A stretch of 64,000 bases of DNA from assembly GCF_001425785.1 (NCBI RefSeq), contig NZ_LMDI01000002.1, positions 1-64,000 of the forward strand, in the 5' to 3' direction. Both the position numbers and the translations under genes were made by a program. Positions 19,476-28,215 of this stretch are shown here, piece by piece. Within the stretch, counting starts at the first letter, position 1; every line of letters starts with the position of its first letter. The notes beneath the pieces are model-generated. The model was not told the DNA's origin. It was given only the letters and a program-made list of their open reading frames with translations, and ran no database searches. This stretch comes from Rhizobacter sp. Root1221. GTDB lineage: Bacteria; Pseudomonadota; Gammaproteobacteria; Burkholderiales; Burkholderiaceae_C.

Positions 19476-21265
19476 CAGAAGCTCTCCTCCACCGCGGGCA
19501 GGGTCTGCGAGACGATCTGCGGGCGCACGTCCAGGTCGGGCTGCACTCCCATCGACCGCAGCGTCTTCTGCACCACTTCACTGAACACCGGGGCGGCCAC
19601 CTCGCCGCCGAAGTACTTGCCGTCACCCGGTTCATCCACCATCACCGCGACGATGATGCGCGGATTCTTGATGGGCGACAGGCCCACGAACCAGGAGCGG
19701 TACTTCTTTTCGGCATAACCCTTGCCTTCCTGCTTGTGGGCGGTGCCGGACTTGCCCCCCACCGAGTACCCCATGACCTGCGCCTTCGGGCCGGTGCCGC
19801 CCGGGCCCGCCGCCATCTGCAGCATGTCGCGGATCTGCGCGGCCGTGTCCTTCGAGATGACGCGCACGCCGGGCACGCGGCCGTCGGGGCCGATCTCGGG
19901 GTTCTTCAACAGGGAGATGGGCAGGATCTCGCCGTCGTGCGCGAACACGGTGTACGCACGGGCGATCTGGAGCAGGCTGGCCGACAGGCCGTAGCCGTAG
20001 CTCATGGTGGCCTGCTCGATAGGCCGCCAGGTCTTGTACGGGCGCAGCCGGCCAGTGACCACCCCCGGGAACTGCACCTGCGGGCGCTGGCCGAAGCCCG
20101 CCTGGGTGAAGATCTCCCACATCTCGCGCGGCTGCATCGACAGCGCGATCTTCGCGGTGCCGATGTTGCTGGACTTCTGGATCACCTCGGCCACGGTCAG
20201 GTTGCCGTGCGCGTGGGAATCGGAGATGGTGGAGCCGTGGATGGTCATGCGGCCGGGGGCCGTCTGGATCACGGTGTTGCGGTTCACCCGGCCCGTGTCC
20301 ATGGCCAGCGCCACGGTGAACGGTTTCATCGTGGAGCCGGGCTCGAACACGTCGGTGACGGCGCGGTTGCGCAGCTGCGCGCCGGTGAGGTTGCGGCGGT
20401 CACCCGGCACGTAGCTCGGGTAGTTGGCCAGCGCCAGCACCTGGCCCGTCTGGGCGTCGAGCATCACCACGCTGCCGGCCTTGGCCTTGTGCAGCTGCAC
20501 CGCGTCGCGGATGCGCTGGTAGGCGAACGACTGGAAGGTGGCGTCGATGGAGAGTTCGATGTCGCGGCCATCCACGGCGGCCACCGGCTCCACCATGTCC
20601 TCGACGATGCCGCCCAGCCGGTTGCGCACCACGCGGCGCGACCCCTTGGTGCCCTGCAGTTCGCGCTGGAACGCGAGCTCGATGCCTTCCTGGCCGCGTT
20701 CCTCGACGTTGGTGAACCCGACCACGTGGGCCGCGGCCTCGCTGTACGGGTAGTCGCGGCGGAACTCCGACTGCAGCGACAGGCCCTTGATGTTCAGTTC
20801 GGCGATGTCCTTGGCCACCTGTTCGTCGAGGTTGCGGCGCAGCCAGACGTAGTTCGGGTTGTCGTCGATGCGGCCATCGAGTTCGGCGAGGGTCATGCCC
20901 AGCAGCCGGGCGACCTTCTGGCGCTGGGCGCGGTCGGCGGTGAAGGCCTTCGGCAGCACCGCGAGCGACTTGGACGGCACGCTGACGGCCAGCAGCTGCC
21001 CGTTGCGATCGGTGATGCGGCCGCGGCTGGCGGCGAGCGGCAGCGTGCTGGCGTACCGCATCTCGCCCTGTTTCAGGAAGAAGTCGTTGTTGACGATCTG
21101 CACGTACGCCGCGCGGCCCACGAGCGCAACAAAACCGAGCCCCACCAGGCCCACGAGGAAGCGCGAACGCCACGGCGGCGTCTTCGACGCAAGCAGCGGG
21201 CTCGTGGTGTAGTTGACGCTGCGCACGCTGAGCGGCGCGAGGCGGGCGCTGTTGCCCTGGCTCAT
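19475..21265 (-). CDS. ftsI: Peptidoglycan D,D-transpeptidase FtsI (PBP3)
   Basis: Septal class B penicillin-binding protein of 596 residues. A cytoplasmic tail is followed by one membrane helix (FLVGLVGLGFVALVGRAAYV). The PBP dimerisation domain begins ASRGRITDRNGQLLAVSVP. The transpeptidase motifs are present: the nucleophile serine in FEPGSTMKPF, SSN in QKSSNIGTAK and KSGTA in VGGKSGTAHK. It works with FtsW, encoded downstream. It overlaps ftsL by 4 bases. Confidence 0.97.
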   Translation of the reverse strand: MSQGNSARLAPLSVRSVNYTTSPLLASKTPPWRSRFLVGLVGLGFVALVGRAAYVQIVNNDFFLKQGEMRYASTLPLAASRGRITDRNGQLLAVSVPSKSLAVLPKAFTADRAQRQKVARLLGMTLAELDGRIDDNPNYVWLRRNLDEQVAKDIAELNIKGLSLQSEFRRDYPYSEAAAHVVGFTNVEERGQEGIELAFQRELQGTKGSRRVVRNRLGGIVEDMVEPVAAVDGRDIELSIDATFQSFAYQRIRDAVQLHKAKAGSVVMLDAQTGQVLALANYPSYVPGDRRNLTGAQLRNRAVTDVFEPGSTMKPFTVALAMDTGRVNRNTVIQTAPGRMTIHGSTISDSHAHGNLTVAEVIQKSSNIGTAKIALSMQPREMWEIFTQAGFGQRPQVQFPGVVTGRLRPYKTWRPIEQATMSYGYGLSASLLQIARAYTVFAHDGEILPISLLKNPEIGPDGRVPGVRVISKDTAAQIRDMLQMAAGPGGTGPKAQVMGYSVGGKSGTAHKQEGKGYAEKKYRSWFVGLSPIKNPRIIVAVMVDEPGDGKYFGGEVAAPVFSEVVQKTLRSMGVQPDLDVRPQIVSQTLPAVEESF

Positions 21266-21552
21266 GGCGTCACCCCCGAGGCCGCGGCCGGGCCGTAGGT
21301 CACGTACTCGGTGACGGCGGGCGTGGCGGTGCGCATGGCGAGCTTGTCGCGTGCGACCCGCTCCACGCGCAGCGGCGTGGCCTGGGACTGTTTCTCGGAC
21401 TTCAGCCGCTCGTGTTCGATCTCGAGCTTGCGGGCGTCGTTCTGCGCGATGTCGAGCGCGGTGTACAGGCGGCGCGAATCGTAGGACACGCGCACGAGGT
21501 ACAGGCTGCTGGCGATCAGCGCCAGCAGCAGCACGAGGTTCAGGCGCGTCAT
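21262..21552 (-). CDS. ftsL: Cell division protein FtsL
   Basis: A 96-residue bitopic divisome protein. One membrane helix lies at the N-terminus ([20 protein letters not shown]), followed by a short periplasmic coiled coil ([21 protein letters not shown]). Sequence conservation in FtsL is low; the call rests on size, topology and its position between rsmH and ftsI. Both junctions are 4-base ATGA overlaps. Confidence 0.92.
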   Translation of the reverse strand: MTRLNLVLLLALIASSLYLVRVSYDSRRLYTALDIAQNDARKLEIEHERLKSEKQSQATPLRVERVARDKLAMRTATPAVTEYVTYGPAAASGVTP

Positions 21553-22505
21553 GGCGCCACCCCCACGTCGGTGCGTTCAGCCACCCGCATCACCGCCGAA
21601 CGCGAGCGCGGGTTGGCGGCCACCTCCTCGTCGGACGGCTTCACGCGCCCGAGCGCGATCAGCCGGCTGGGCGTGGGTTCGGCAAACGGCGCGCGGCGGT
21701 CGAACACCGACTTGCTCTCGCGCGCGATGAAGGTCTTGACGATGCGGTCTTCGAGCGAATGGAAACTGATGACGGCCAGGCGGCCACCCGGCACCAGCAG
21801 GTCCATCGCGGCATTCAGCCCTTGTTCGAGCTCTTCAAGCTCGGCGTTGACGAAAATCCGAAGAGCTTGAAATGTGCGCGTTGCAGGGTTCTGGCCCGCT
21901 TCTCGGGTCTTGACCGCACCAGCCACGAGGTTGGAAAGTTCTGTGGTGGTGCGAACAGGACTCCCGCTTTCGCGCCGAGCAACAATCGCCTTTGCAACCG
22001 AAACAGCAAACCGTTCTTCCCCATAATTTTTTATCACCTCCGCGATGTGGCGCTCATCGGCGCGGGCCAGGAAATCGGCGGCGCTTTCGCCTCGCGATGT
22101 GTCCATGCGCATGTCCAGCGGGCCGTCGAAACGGAAGCTGAAACCCCGTTCGGGGTTGTCGATCTGGGGGGAGGACACCCCGATGTCGAGCAACACGCCG
22201 TCGACCCGCCCCACCCCGGCGGCAGCGACCACGTCGGCCATGCGCGCAAAGGGGGCGTGATGAATGGAAAAACGCGGGTCATCGACCCGCGTATCGCCCG
22301 CGCTCGCTGCCGCTACCGCATCCAGGTCCCGGTCGATCGCCAACAGGCGACCTCCTGGACCCAGCCGTTCGAGCAGCAGCCGCGAGTGGCCGCCTCGCCC
22401 GAACGTGCCGTCGACATAAATGCCGTCCGGTCGCGTGACGAGCGCATCCACCGCCTCATGGAGCAGGACGGTGTGGTGAATGAGTGGGGTATTGCCGGGC
22501 GCCAT
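21549..22505 (-). CDS. rsmH: 16S rRNA (cytosine(1402)-N4)-methyltransferase
   Basis: SAM-dependent methyltransferase (formerly MraW) of 318 residues that modifies C1402 of 16S rRNA. Conserved segments: [32 protein letters not shown] for SAM binding, [31 protein letters not shown] and [12 protein letters not shown]. It sits 6 bases after mraZ, the usual arrangement. The base composition of 21840-22060 is slightly less GC-rich than its surroundings, but the frame is intact. Confidence 0.97.
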   Translation of the reverse strand: MAPGNTPLIHHTVLLHEAVDALVTRPDGIYVDGTFGRGGHSRLLLERLGPGGRLLAIDRDLDAVAAASAGDTRVDDPRFSIHHAPFARMADVVAAAGVGRVDGVLLDIGVSSPQIDNPERGFSFRFDGPLDMRMDTSRGESAADFLARADERHIAEVIKNYGEERFAVSVAKAIVARRESGSPVRTTTELSNLVAGAVKTREAGQNPATRTFQALRIFVNAELEELEQGLNAAMDLLVPGGRLAVISFHSLEDRIVKTFIARESKSVFDRRAPFAEPTPSRLIALGRVKPSDEEVAANPRSRSAVMRVAERTDVGVAP

Positions 22506-22511
22506 GGAACT

Positions 22512-22952
22512 TCAGCCCTGGAAATCTTTCAGCGCATCGGGCATCGGGGACTCGAGCACCTTCGCCTCTTGAGCAGCGTAGGCGAGCGGGTCCCACAACT
22601 CCAGCCGGCTGCCCATGCCCATCAGCAGGACATCCTTGGTGAGGCCGGCGGCAACACGGAGTTCGGGGGAAATGAGGACGCGGGCGGAGGCGTCGATCTC
22701 GACGTCCATGGCGCTGCCCAGAAAGATGCGCTTCCAGCCGTCGGCCGACATCGGCAGCGCGACGAGCTTTTCGCGGAATCCGTTCCAGACTGGCCGAGGA
22801 AACATCAGCAAGCACCCCGCTGGACTTTTGGTCAGGGTCAGTTGAGGCCCGGCTTCAGCGAGCAGCATTTCGCGCTGGCGCGCAGGGACGGTGACCCGCC
22901 CCTTAGCGTCCAGCGACAACGCTGACGTCCCTTGAAACCTAAAATCTGCCAC
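22512..22952 (-). CDS. mraZ: Transcriptional regulator MraZ
   Basis: A 146-residue protein with two SpoVT-AbrB-like swapped-hairpin repeats (FRFQGTSALSLDAKGRVTVPA and the second around VEIDASARVLISPELRVAAGL). MraZ forms a ring and represses its own dcw promoter by binding TGGGN-type repeats. The start codon is GTG at 22952; it is itself part of the last repeat of the operator ladder just upstream. First gene of the 16-gene minus-strand cluster. Confidence 0.95.
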   Translation of the reverse strand: MADFRFQGTSALSLDAKGRVTVPARQREMLLAEAGPQLTLTKSPAGCLLMFPRPVWNGFREKLVALPMSADGWKRIFLGSAMDVEIDASARVLISPELRVAAGLTKDVLLMGMGSRLELWDPLAYAAQEAKVLESPMPDALKDFQG

Positions 22953-23009
22953 AAAGACCCACTAAAGTGCACTTTCAGGCACTTTAGCCGACACCCTGCC
23001 CCCCGTCAA
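22948..23009 (-). promoter_or_regulatory. dcw promoter with MraZ box ladder
   Basis: Read on the minus strand there is a -35 TTGACG (23004-23009), a 17-bp spacer and a -10 TAAAGT (22981-22986), a good sigma-70 promoter. Four GTGNN elements follow at exact 10-bp steps: GTGCC (22978-22982), GTGCA (22968-22972), GTGGG (22958-22962) and GTGGC (22948-22952). The first overlaps the -10 and the last contains the mraZ GTG start. This period matches the known MraZ operator layout (TGGGN repeats with 5-base spacers), so autoregulation is expected. Confidence 0.8.
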
Positions 23010-23145
23010 TGCAACTTGTAAGAAAAAATCAATGAAATCAAGAACTTACACACGACTCTGAAACATGACTCCCGCAAAAGCGCTGTAGAAATAAGGACTT
23101 GCGTGTGGCAGTGAAAGTGTTGGCTTAGAAGCAGGATGACGGCGG

Positions 23146-23165
23146 TTTGCGGCAATTTGCGGCAA
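23146..23165 (+). repeat. Perfect tandem decamer upstream of sphA-like gene
   Basis: TTTGCGGCAA occurs twice in immediate succession. It lies 93 bases before the start of the SphA-like gene in a region with no coding sequence, so it may be a regulator binding site phased at about one helical turn. No regulator is known for it. Confidence 0.5.
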
Positions 23166-23257
23166 AGTTCACGCCAAAACCGCTGGGATGGCGTACCACC
23201 ATCCGCATTCCGGCCCTTACGATGCGGTCCGCACGACCGACCTGGGGCAGGAGCAGC

Positions 23258-24217
23258 ATGGAAATGGGAATTCGAGGCCGGGTGCCGGCCTGGGGGTGGG
23301 GCTTGGCCTGCGCGGCCGCGATCCTGTCCGCGCCGGTGGCGGCGTCCGAGAACGGTGCGAGCCTCTACCTCCAGGGTTTCTACAACGAATTTGCGGTGGG
23401 TATGCCGCTGGCGCCGGGGGTGCATGTGCGCAACGACCTGCTGCGCTACCGGGGCCGCGTCGAGGCCAAGCCCGTGGCGCCGGGTGTCACCGCGCAAGCG
23501 ACCCAGGCCGCCACGGGCGACATCATCAAGATGGCGTGGGTGCCCGGCGCCCGGGTGCTGGGCGCCGCCTACAGCGCCGCGGCCGCGCTGCCGATGGCCC
23601 TGGACGCCCGCGTCACCACGCGCATCGACGGCCCGGGCTTCAGCGTGCCCGGCGGGGCCGAGGAACAAGGGTTCGGCGACCTGGTGCTCGTGCCGGTGCG
23701 CCTGACGTGGTCACTCCACCGCGACCACCACGTCAACCTCGCCACCAACGTCACCCTGCCCACCGGCGAGTACGAACCCGGCCGGCTCATCAATCTCGGC
23801 AGGAACCACTGGGCCTTCGACCCCAACGTGGCCTACACCTGGCTGCACGGCGACCGCGGGCACGAGGTGAGCGCCACGGCCGGGATGATCTTCAACGCCC
23901 GCAACCACGACACGAACTACCGTGGCGGCAACGAGTTCCACCTCGACTGGCTGGTGGGCCAGCACCTGTCGGATCGCCTGGCGGTGGGGGCCGTGGGCTA
24001 CGTCTACCGGGAAACCACCGACGACCGCGGCGCGCCGGCATCGTCGGCAAGCCCGGGCAGCCGAGGGCGATCCACCGGCTACGGCCTGGCCGCCATGGGC
24101 AGGCTGCCCGGCGACGGCATGCCGGTGCGCCTGGTGGGCAAATGGCTGCGCGACACCCGGGTCACCCACCGGTTCAAGGGCGAGCTGTTCTCGCTGTCGG
24201 TGGCCGTTTCCTATTGA
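23258..24217 (+). CDS. SphA-like outer-membrane protein (COG4313 type)
   Basis: A 319-residue protein with a signal peptide (hydrophobic segment ending PVAAS) and beta-rich sequence with alternating aromatic residues, ending in a hydrophobic-aromatic strand (LFSLSVAVSY) typical of outer-membrane barrels. The features GFYNEFAVGMPLAPGVHVRNDLL and NLATNVTLPTGEY resemble the SphA / phenol-degradation 'meta' family, whose members are thought to take up hydrophobic or aromatic substrates. That assignment is from memory of family style, not a search. The start at 23258 follows GGAGCAGC. The gene is divergent from mraZ. Confidence 0.65.
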   Translation: MEMGIRGRVPAWGWGLACAAAILSAPVAASENGASLYLQGFYNEFAVGMPLAPGVHVRNDLLRYRGRVEAKPVAPGVTAQATQAATGDIIKMAWVPGARVLGAAYSAAAALPMALDARVTTRIDGPGFSVPGGAEEQGFGDLVLVPVRLTWSLHRDHHVNLATNVTLPTGEYEPGRLINLGRNHWAFDPNVAYTWLHGDRGHEVSATAGMIFNARNHDTNYRGGNEFHLDWLVGQHLSDRLAVGAVGYVYRETTDDRGAPASSASPGSRGRSTGYGLAAMGRLPGDGMPVRLVGKWLRDTRVTHRFKGELFSLSVAVSY

Positions 24218-24229
24218 GGACCCCGCGGG

Positions 24230-25039
24230 TCACGCGGCCGCGTTGACCAGCTGCACGCGGTTGTGCACCGCGAACCGCCGGCGCAGCTGGCGCATGTGGT
24301 AGTCCAGCGCATGCGAGGACAGCTGCAGGTTGCTCGCGATCTCCTTGTCGCTGTGGCCGCGGCTCAGGCAGTTGAGGATGTTGCGCTGCAGCGTCGACAG
24401 CATGCCCGGACCCGCCGCCGGTTCCACATGGCACGAGAGGAACTCGTGCATGCAGAGGCTGAACGTCAGCGCCTGGCCGAGCACCGCGTCGTCCATCCAG
24501 GCCCGCCCGCCGGTGCGGGACATCAGGCTCAGCAGCACCCGCTCCGCCGGGGCCGCCGGCGATGGCAGCTGGAAGAACATGCCGCTGCGGATGCCGCTGT
24601 GTTCCAGGTCGGCGAGGAAACGTGCCACCCGGACCGCATCGCGGGGGTCACCCTGGTGCGACGCGATGTCGTCGAGGCTCCAGACGAGCGGCAGGCCCGA
24701 CCGGGGCGCGTCGAGGTGCCGCGGGTCCACCTCGTGGTACCGCTCGCTGAAGTAGCGCCGCACCCACGCGGTATGGGCGTACGTGGTGAAGAAGCTGCGC
24801 GGTTCGCCGCCGCGCTGGCGGAGCGCCACGGTGCCGTACCCGAACCAGTCGAATCCGGCGTCGGCCAGCAGCGTGCGCACGACGGCCTCGCGCGCCTCGG
24901 GCGACGTCTGCGCCAGCAGGCGCCGCACGATGTCCGGCGTGGTCTGCTGGCGCACGCCGCCGCCCTCGCCGGCCCGCGCCAGGCGAACGAGGTCCTGTTC
25001 TGAGTAGAACGTGATGTGTTCACTGTCTCGAACTGCCAT
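24230..25039 (-). CDS. LuxR-family regulator with AHL-binding-type domain (solo)
   Basis: A 269-residue regulator. The N-terminal autoinducer-binding domain has the canonical acyl-homoserine-lactone residues at correct spacing: W92, Y96, D105-P106 and W120 (corresponding to TraR W57, Y61, D70 and W85). The C-terminal helix-turn-helix is GHSDKEIASNLQLSSHALDYHMRQL. No luxI-type synthase is in the window, so it is a solo, probably sensing exogenous or distant signals. GGAAGGG precedes the ATG at 25039. It converges on the SphA-like gene with 12 bases between stops. A paralogue lies at 28216-29046. Confidence 0.82.
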   Translation of the reverse strand: MAVRDSEHITFYSEQDLVRLARAGEGGGVRQQTTPDIVRRLLAQTSPEAREAVVRTLLADAGFDWFGYGTVALRQRGGEPRSFFTTYAHTAWVRRYFSERYHEVDPRHLDAPRSGLPLVWSLDDIASHQGDPRDAVRVARFLADLEHSGIRSGMFFQLPSPAAPAERVLLSLMSRTGGRAWMDDAVLGQALTFSLCMHEFLSCHVEPAAGPGMLSTLQRNILNCLSRGHSDKEIASNLQLSSHALDYHMRQLRRRFAVHNRVQLVNAAA

Positions 25040-25186
25040 GATGCCCTTCCAATGACCCGCACACCCGCCATGTGAGACTTTTGTCACGCCAGGCATGGAG
25101 GGTGCGGCAGGCGGCCCGCGCCGACAAGCGCCGTTTCGGCAAGTCAGGCTTCGCGCATCACGAAGCGCCGCGGGACAGGGCCACCG

Positions 25187-25825
25187 TCACTCGAGCAGGC
25201 CGATGCGCTGGGCCTCGAAGACCGCCTCGCTGCGCGAGTTCACGTGCAGCTTTCGGTACATGCGCTTGATGTACGTGCCGATGGTGTGCTTGGACACCCC
25301 GAGCAGGCCCGCGATCTCCTGGTAGTTGAAGCCGCGCGCGAGCAGGTTCAACACCTCGAGTTCCCGCTCGGTCACGTGTTCACCCGGCGGCGGTTCGGTG
25401 GGGCGCACCGGCTGGAACCGGCGCAACAGCTGCCGCGCGATCAGCGGCGATACCGGTGACCCGCCACGGCGCAGGTCGTCGATGTGCTGCAGGATGTCCT
25501 CGCGCAGGCCGTCCTTGAGCAGGTAGCCACTGGCACCGGCCTCGATGGACTTCAGCACGTTGGTCTTGTCGCCGTACACGCTCACCACCAGCACATCGCA
25601 CGACGGGTAGAGGGCCACGGCATGGCGGATGACCTCGATGCCGTTGCCGTCGGGCAGGCCGAGGTCCACCAGCAGCACGTCGGGCTGCTCGGTGGCGAGG
25701 TGCTCCAGCGCGTCCTTCACGCAGTGGCACGTGCGGGTCAGGCGCACGCTGGAGGACATCGCGATGGCCTCGACGAATCGGCGGGCAAAACCGGGGTCGT
25801 CTTCGACCAGCATCACGTCGATCAT
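25187..25825 (-). CDS. NarL/FixJ-family response regulator
   Basis: A 212-residue regulator. The receiver domain has the acidic pair in MLVEDDPG, phosphoacceptor aspartate in VLLVDLGLPDGNG, and the conserved lysine in GYLLKDGL. The LuxR-type output domain ends TERELEVLNLLARGFNYQEIAGLLGVSKHTIGTYIKRMYRKLHV. It is transcribed away from the histidine kinase at 25903 with a 77-base gap, so the two are a likely pair sharing a divergent promoter region. Confidence 0.9.
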   Translation of the reverse strand: MIDVMLVEDDPGFARRFVEAIAMSSSVRLTRTCHCVKDALEHLATEQPDVLLVDLGLPDGNGIEVIRHAVALYPSCDVLVVSVYGDKTNVLKSIEAGASGYLLKDGLREDILQHIDDLRRGGSPVSPLIARQLLRRFQPVRPTEPPPGEHVTERELEVLNLLARGFNYQEIAGLLGVSKHTIGTYIKRMYRKLHVNSRSEAVFEAQRIGLLE

Positions 25826-25902
25826 CGGTGGGCCTCCTGGGGCTTGCTCCTGCGGCCGCGGGCGTGGCCCAATCGGCGACCGGAAATGACGGGAGCGATG
25901 GA

Positions 25903-27141
25903 ATGGATGACAGCGTAACGCGCGAACAGGCGCAGCGGCTCGGCATGATCACCACCTCGGCGATCAATTACGTCTGCTGCGCGGGGCTGCTGGCGATGTA
26001 CGCGCTGGCCGGCTCGGCACCGTGGCACGTGCCACTCGCCTACCTGGCCGTGTCGATGGCCGGCAACGCGGTGTTCTACGCCACCGTGCGCAGCGGGCGC
26101 AACCTGCGCCAGCCCGACCCCAACCTGTTCGGCTGGCAGATGGTGTTCGGTGGCATCGTGGTGCTCGCGTTCCTGTGCTGGGCACCGGAGGTAGGTTTCG
26201 TGTTCCTCGCGAGCCTGTTCGTGACCGGGGTGTTCGGCCTCGTGCAGTTCGAACTGCCCCAGCTTCGCCTCGGCTGGATCGCGATGGCGGTGGGGTCGGC
26301 CTTGGCGTTTGCCACGGTGGGCCAGCGCCTGCGGCTGCCGGCGTCGTCGCCGCTCGAGGTGTTCATCCTGTGGATCGTGCTGCTGACCGTGCTGGGGCGC
26401 TTCCTCACGGTGGGTGCCCACGTGGGGTTCCTGCGCCGCCGGCTGCGCGAGCAGAACCGCAAGCTGCGCGAATCGATCGGGCGCATCGCCTCGCTGTCCA
26501 CGTCGCGGTCGCGTGAGGAAGAGGCCCGGCTGATCGCCGAGGAACGCCAGCGCATCATGCGCGAGATCCACGACGGCATCGGTGCCAACCTGCTGACCGC
26601 GTTCGCGATGCTGGAGCGCGAGCAACTGCCGCAGGGCCAACTGGTGCAGCTGCTGCGCGAGTGCATCGACGACCTGATGCTGACGGTGGATTCGCTCGAA
26701 TTCGCCGAACAGGACATCGTGGCGCTGCTTGCCACGCTGCGCTACCGGCTCGAGAAACGGCTGCTGGCGGCCGGCATCGAGATGGACTGGCGCGTCACCG
26801 AACTGCCGCCGCTCACGTGGCTCGAACCGAACCACGCGCTGTCGGTGCTGAGGCTCGCGCAGGAGGCCCTGGTCAACGTGGTCAAGCACGCGCAGGCCAC
26901 CTCGGTGCGTGTGGCCACGTGGGAGCGGCGCGTGGACGATCGCGCCGGTGTCGAGGTGGTCATCAGCGACAACGGCGTCGGCTTCGACACGGGGCAGTTG
27001 CCATCGCGCGGCCACGGGCTGCGCAACATGCGCGACCGTGCCGGCGCGCTCGGCGGGCGTGTCGACGTGGCGTCGACGCCGGGCGCCACCACCGTGACGC
27101 TGTGGTTGCCGTTGCACCAGGCCCCGTCCGTGACTCAGTGA
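25903..27141 (+). CDS. Membrane sensor histidine kinase (NarX/DegS-type, HisKA_3)
   Basis: A 412-residue kinase. About six membrane helices occupy residues 15-175. A coiled stretch leads to the HisKA_3 dimerisation domain with the phosphohistidine in ERQRIMREIHDGIGANLLTAF. The HATPase domain has LRLAQEALVNVVKHA, VVISDNGVGFD and GHGLRNMRDRAGALGG. There is no separate extracytoplasmic sensor domain, so the membrane part probably senses. The start at 25903 is preceded by GGGAGCG. It probably phosphorylates the divergent NarL-type regulator. Its stop overlaps the convergent LysR gene by 7 bases. Confidence 0.88.
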   Translation: MDDSVTREQAQRLGMITTSAINYVCCAGLLAMYALAGSAPWHVPLAYLAVSMAGNAVFYATVRSGRNLRQPDPNLFGWQMVFGGIVVLAFLCWAPEVGFVFLASLFVTGVFGLVQFELPQLRLGWIAMAVGSALAFATVGQRLRLPASSPLEVFILWIVLLTVLGRFLTVGAHVGFLRRRLREQNRKLRESIGRIASLSTSRSREEEARLIAEERQRIMREIHDGIGANLLTAFAMLEREQLPQGQLVQLLRECIDDLMLTVDSLEFAEQDIVALLATLRYRLEKRLLAAGIEMDWRVTELPPLTWLEPNHALSVLRLAQEALVNVVKHAQATSVRVATWERRVDDRAGVEVVISDNGVGFDTGQLPSRGHGLRNMRDRAGALGGRVDVASTPGATTVTLWLPLHQAPSVTQ

Positions 27142-28118
27142 CTGGACGTGCTGTCCGCGAAACCGCGCGACGCACGCTCGGGCACGGGTTTCGGAAACAG
27201 GAACCCGGCCATCGACCGCACCCCGGCCGGCGTGCGGCGGCGCAGGTGGTCGAGCAGCTGGCGCGCATCGGGGGCCAGCGTGGCCACGTCGCGCACGCAC
27301 ACGTCCAGCGGCAGTTCGGCCCACGGTTCGTCAAGGGCCAGCACCCGCAGGCCCAGCGCCTCGGCGTGCAGGTCGGCCGTGGGCGACGGCACGATGGCCA
27401 CGCCGAACCCGCTCGCCACCAGGCGGCACACCGCATCGAAACTGCCCACCCGCGCACGCACGCGCCAGCCGCTGCCCCGCTCCTCGGCTGCCTTGCGCAG
27501 CAGCGAATCCCAGCCGCCCTCGTTTTCAAGCGACACGATGTCGTGCCGCGCCACCATGTCGAACGTGACCGAGGCGGCCGCGGCGAGCGGGTGGTTCGCC
27601 GGCACCACCAGCACGTGCCGCATCACGCGGTAGCGGAACGCCACGATGTTGGGCGGGTACGGCACGATGGGGGCCACGATGCCGAGGTCGGCGTCGCCAC
27701 GCGACACCGCCTGCAGCGTGGCCGCGGTGGGTTGTTCGTCGAGTTCGACGGCGACTGCCGGATGCAACGCCGCAAACGCCTTCAGCGATGCCGGCAGGTC
27801 ACGCGCGAGCGATGTCAGGTTCGCCAGCACCCGCACGGGCCGCCGCACGCCGTTCGCGGTGTCACCCACCGCGGCGGCCAGCTGGGCGAGGCGGGACAAG
27901 GTCTCGGTCATGCCCTTGTAGAGCGTGTCGCCGGCCCCCGTGGTGACCACGCCGCGCGACTGCCGCAGCAGCAGCGGTGCACCGAGCTTCTGTTCGAGGT
28001 CGGACATGCGCTTGCTGGCCGCGGACATCGCGATGCAGTTCTTCGCGGCCCCCTTGCCGATGCTTCGCTCCTCGACGATGTCGACGAACAACTTCAATGA
28101 AAACAGATCCAGTCTCAT
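27135..28118 (-). CDS. LysR-family transcriptional regulator
   Basis: A 327-residue regulator with an N-terminal winged helix-turn-helix (LKLFVDIVEERSIGKGAAKNCIAMSAASKRMSDLEQKLG) and a periplasmic-binding-protein-like effector domain with the usual VRVLANL, GDADLGIVAP and GFGVAIVPS segments. The inducer and target are unknown. The target is not obvious from the neighbours, because the adjacent genes are regulators rather than a divergent enzyme operon. Confidence 0.88.
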   Translation of the reverse strand: MRLDLFSLKLFVDIVEERSIGKGAAKNCIAMSAASKRMSDLEQKLGAPLLLRQSRGVVTTGAGDTLYKGMTETLSRLAQLAAAVGDTANGVRRPVRVLANLTSLARDLPASLKAFAALHPAVAVELDEQPTAATLQAVSRGDADLGIVAPIVPYPPNIVAFRYRVMRHVLVVPANHPLAAAASVTFDMVARHDIVSLENEGGWDSLLRKAAEERGSGWRVRARVGSFDAVCRLVASGFGVAIVPSPTADLHAEALGLRVLALDEPWAELPLDVCVRDVATLAPDARQLLDHLRRRTPAGVRSMAGFLFPKPVPERASRGFADSTSSH

Positions 28119-28215
28119 CGGAGGTCAGCTCCACGGCAACAGGGCGGCGCCCATCGTAGTCCGGGCGGGGACGGTGCCGTGTCCCACGGTCATGGGACGG
28201 CGCGCTGACAATCGG

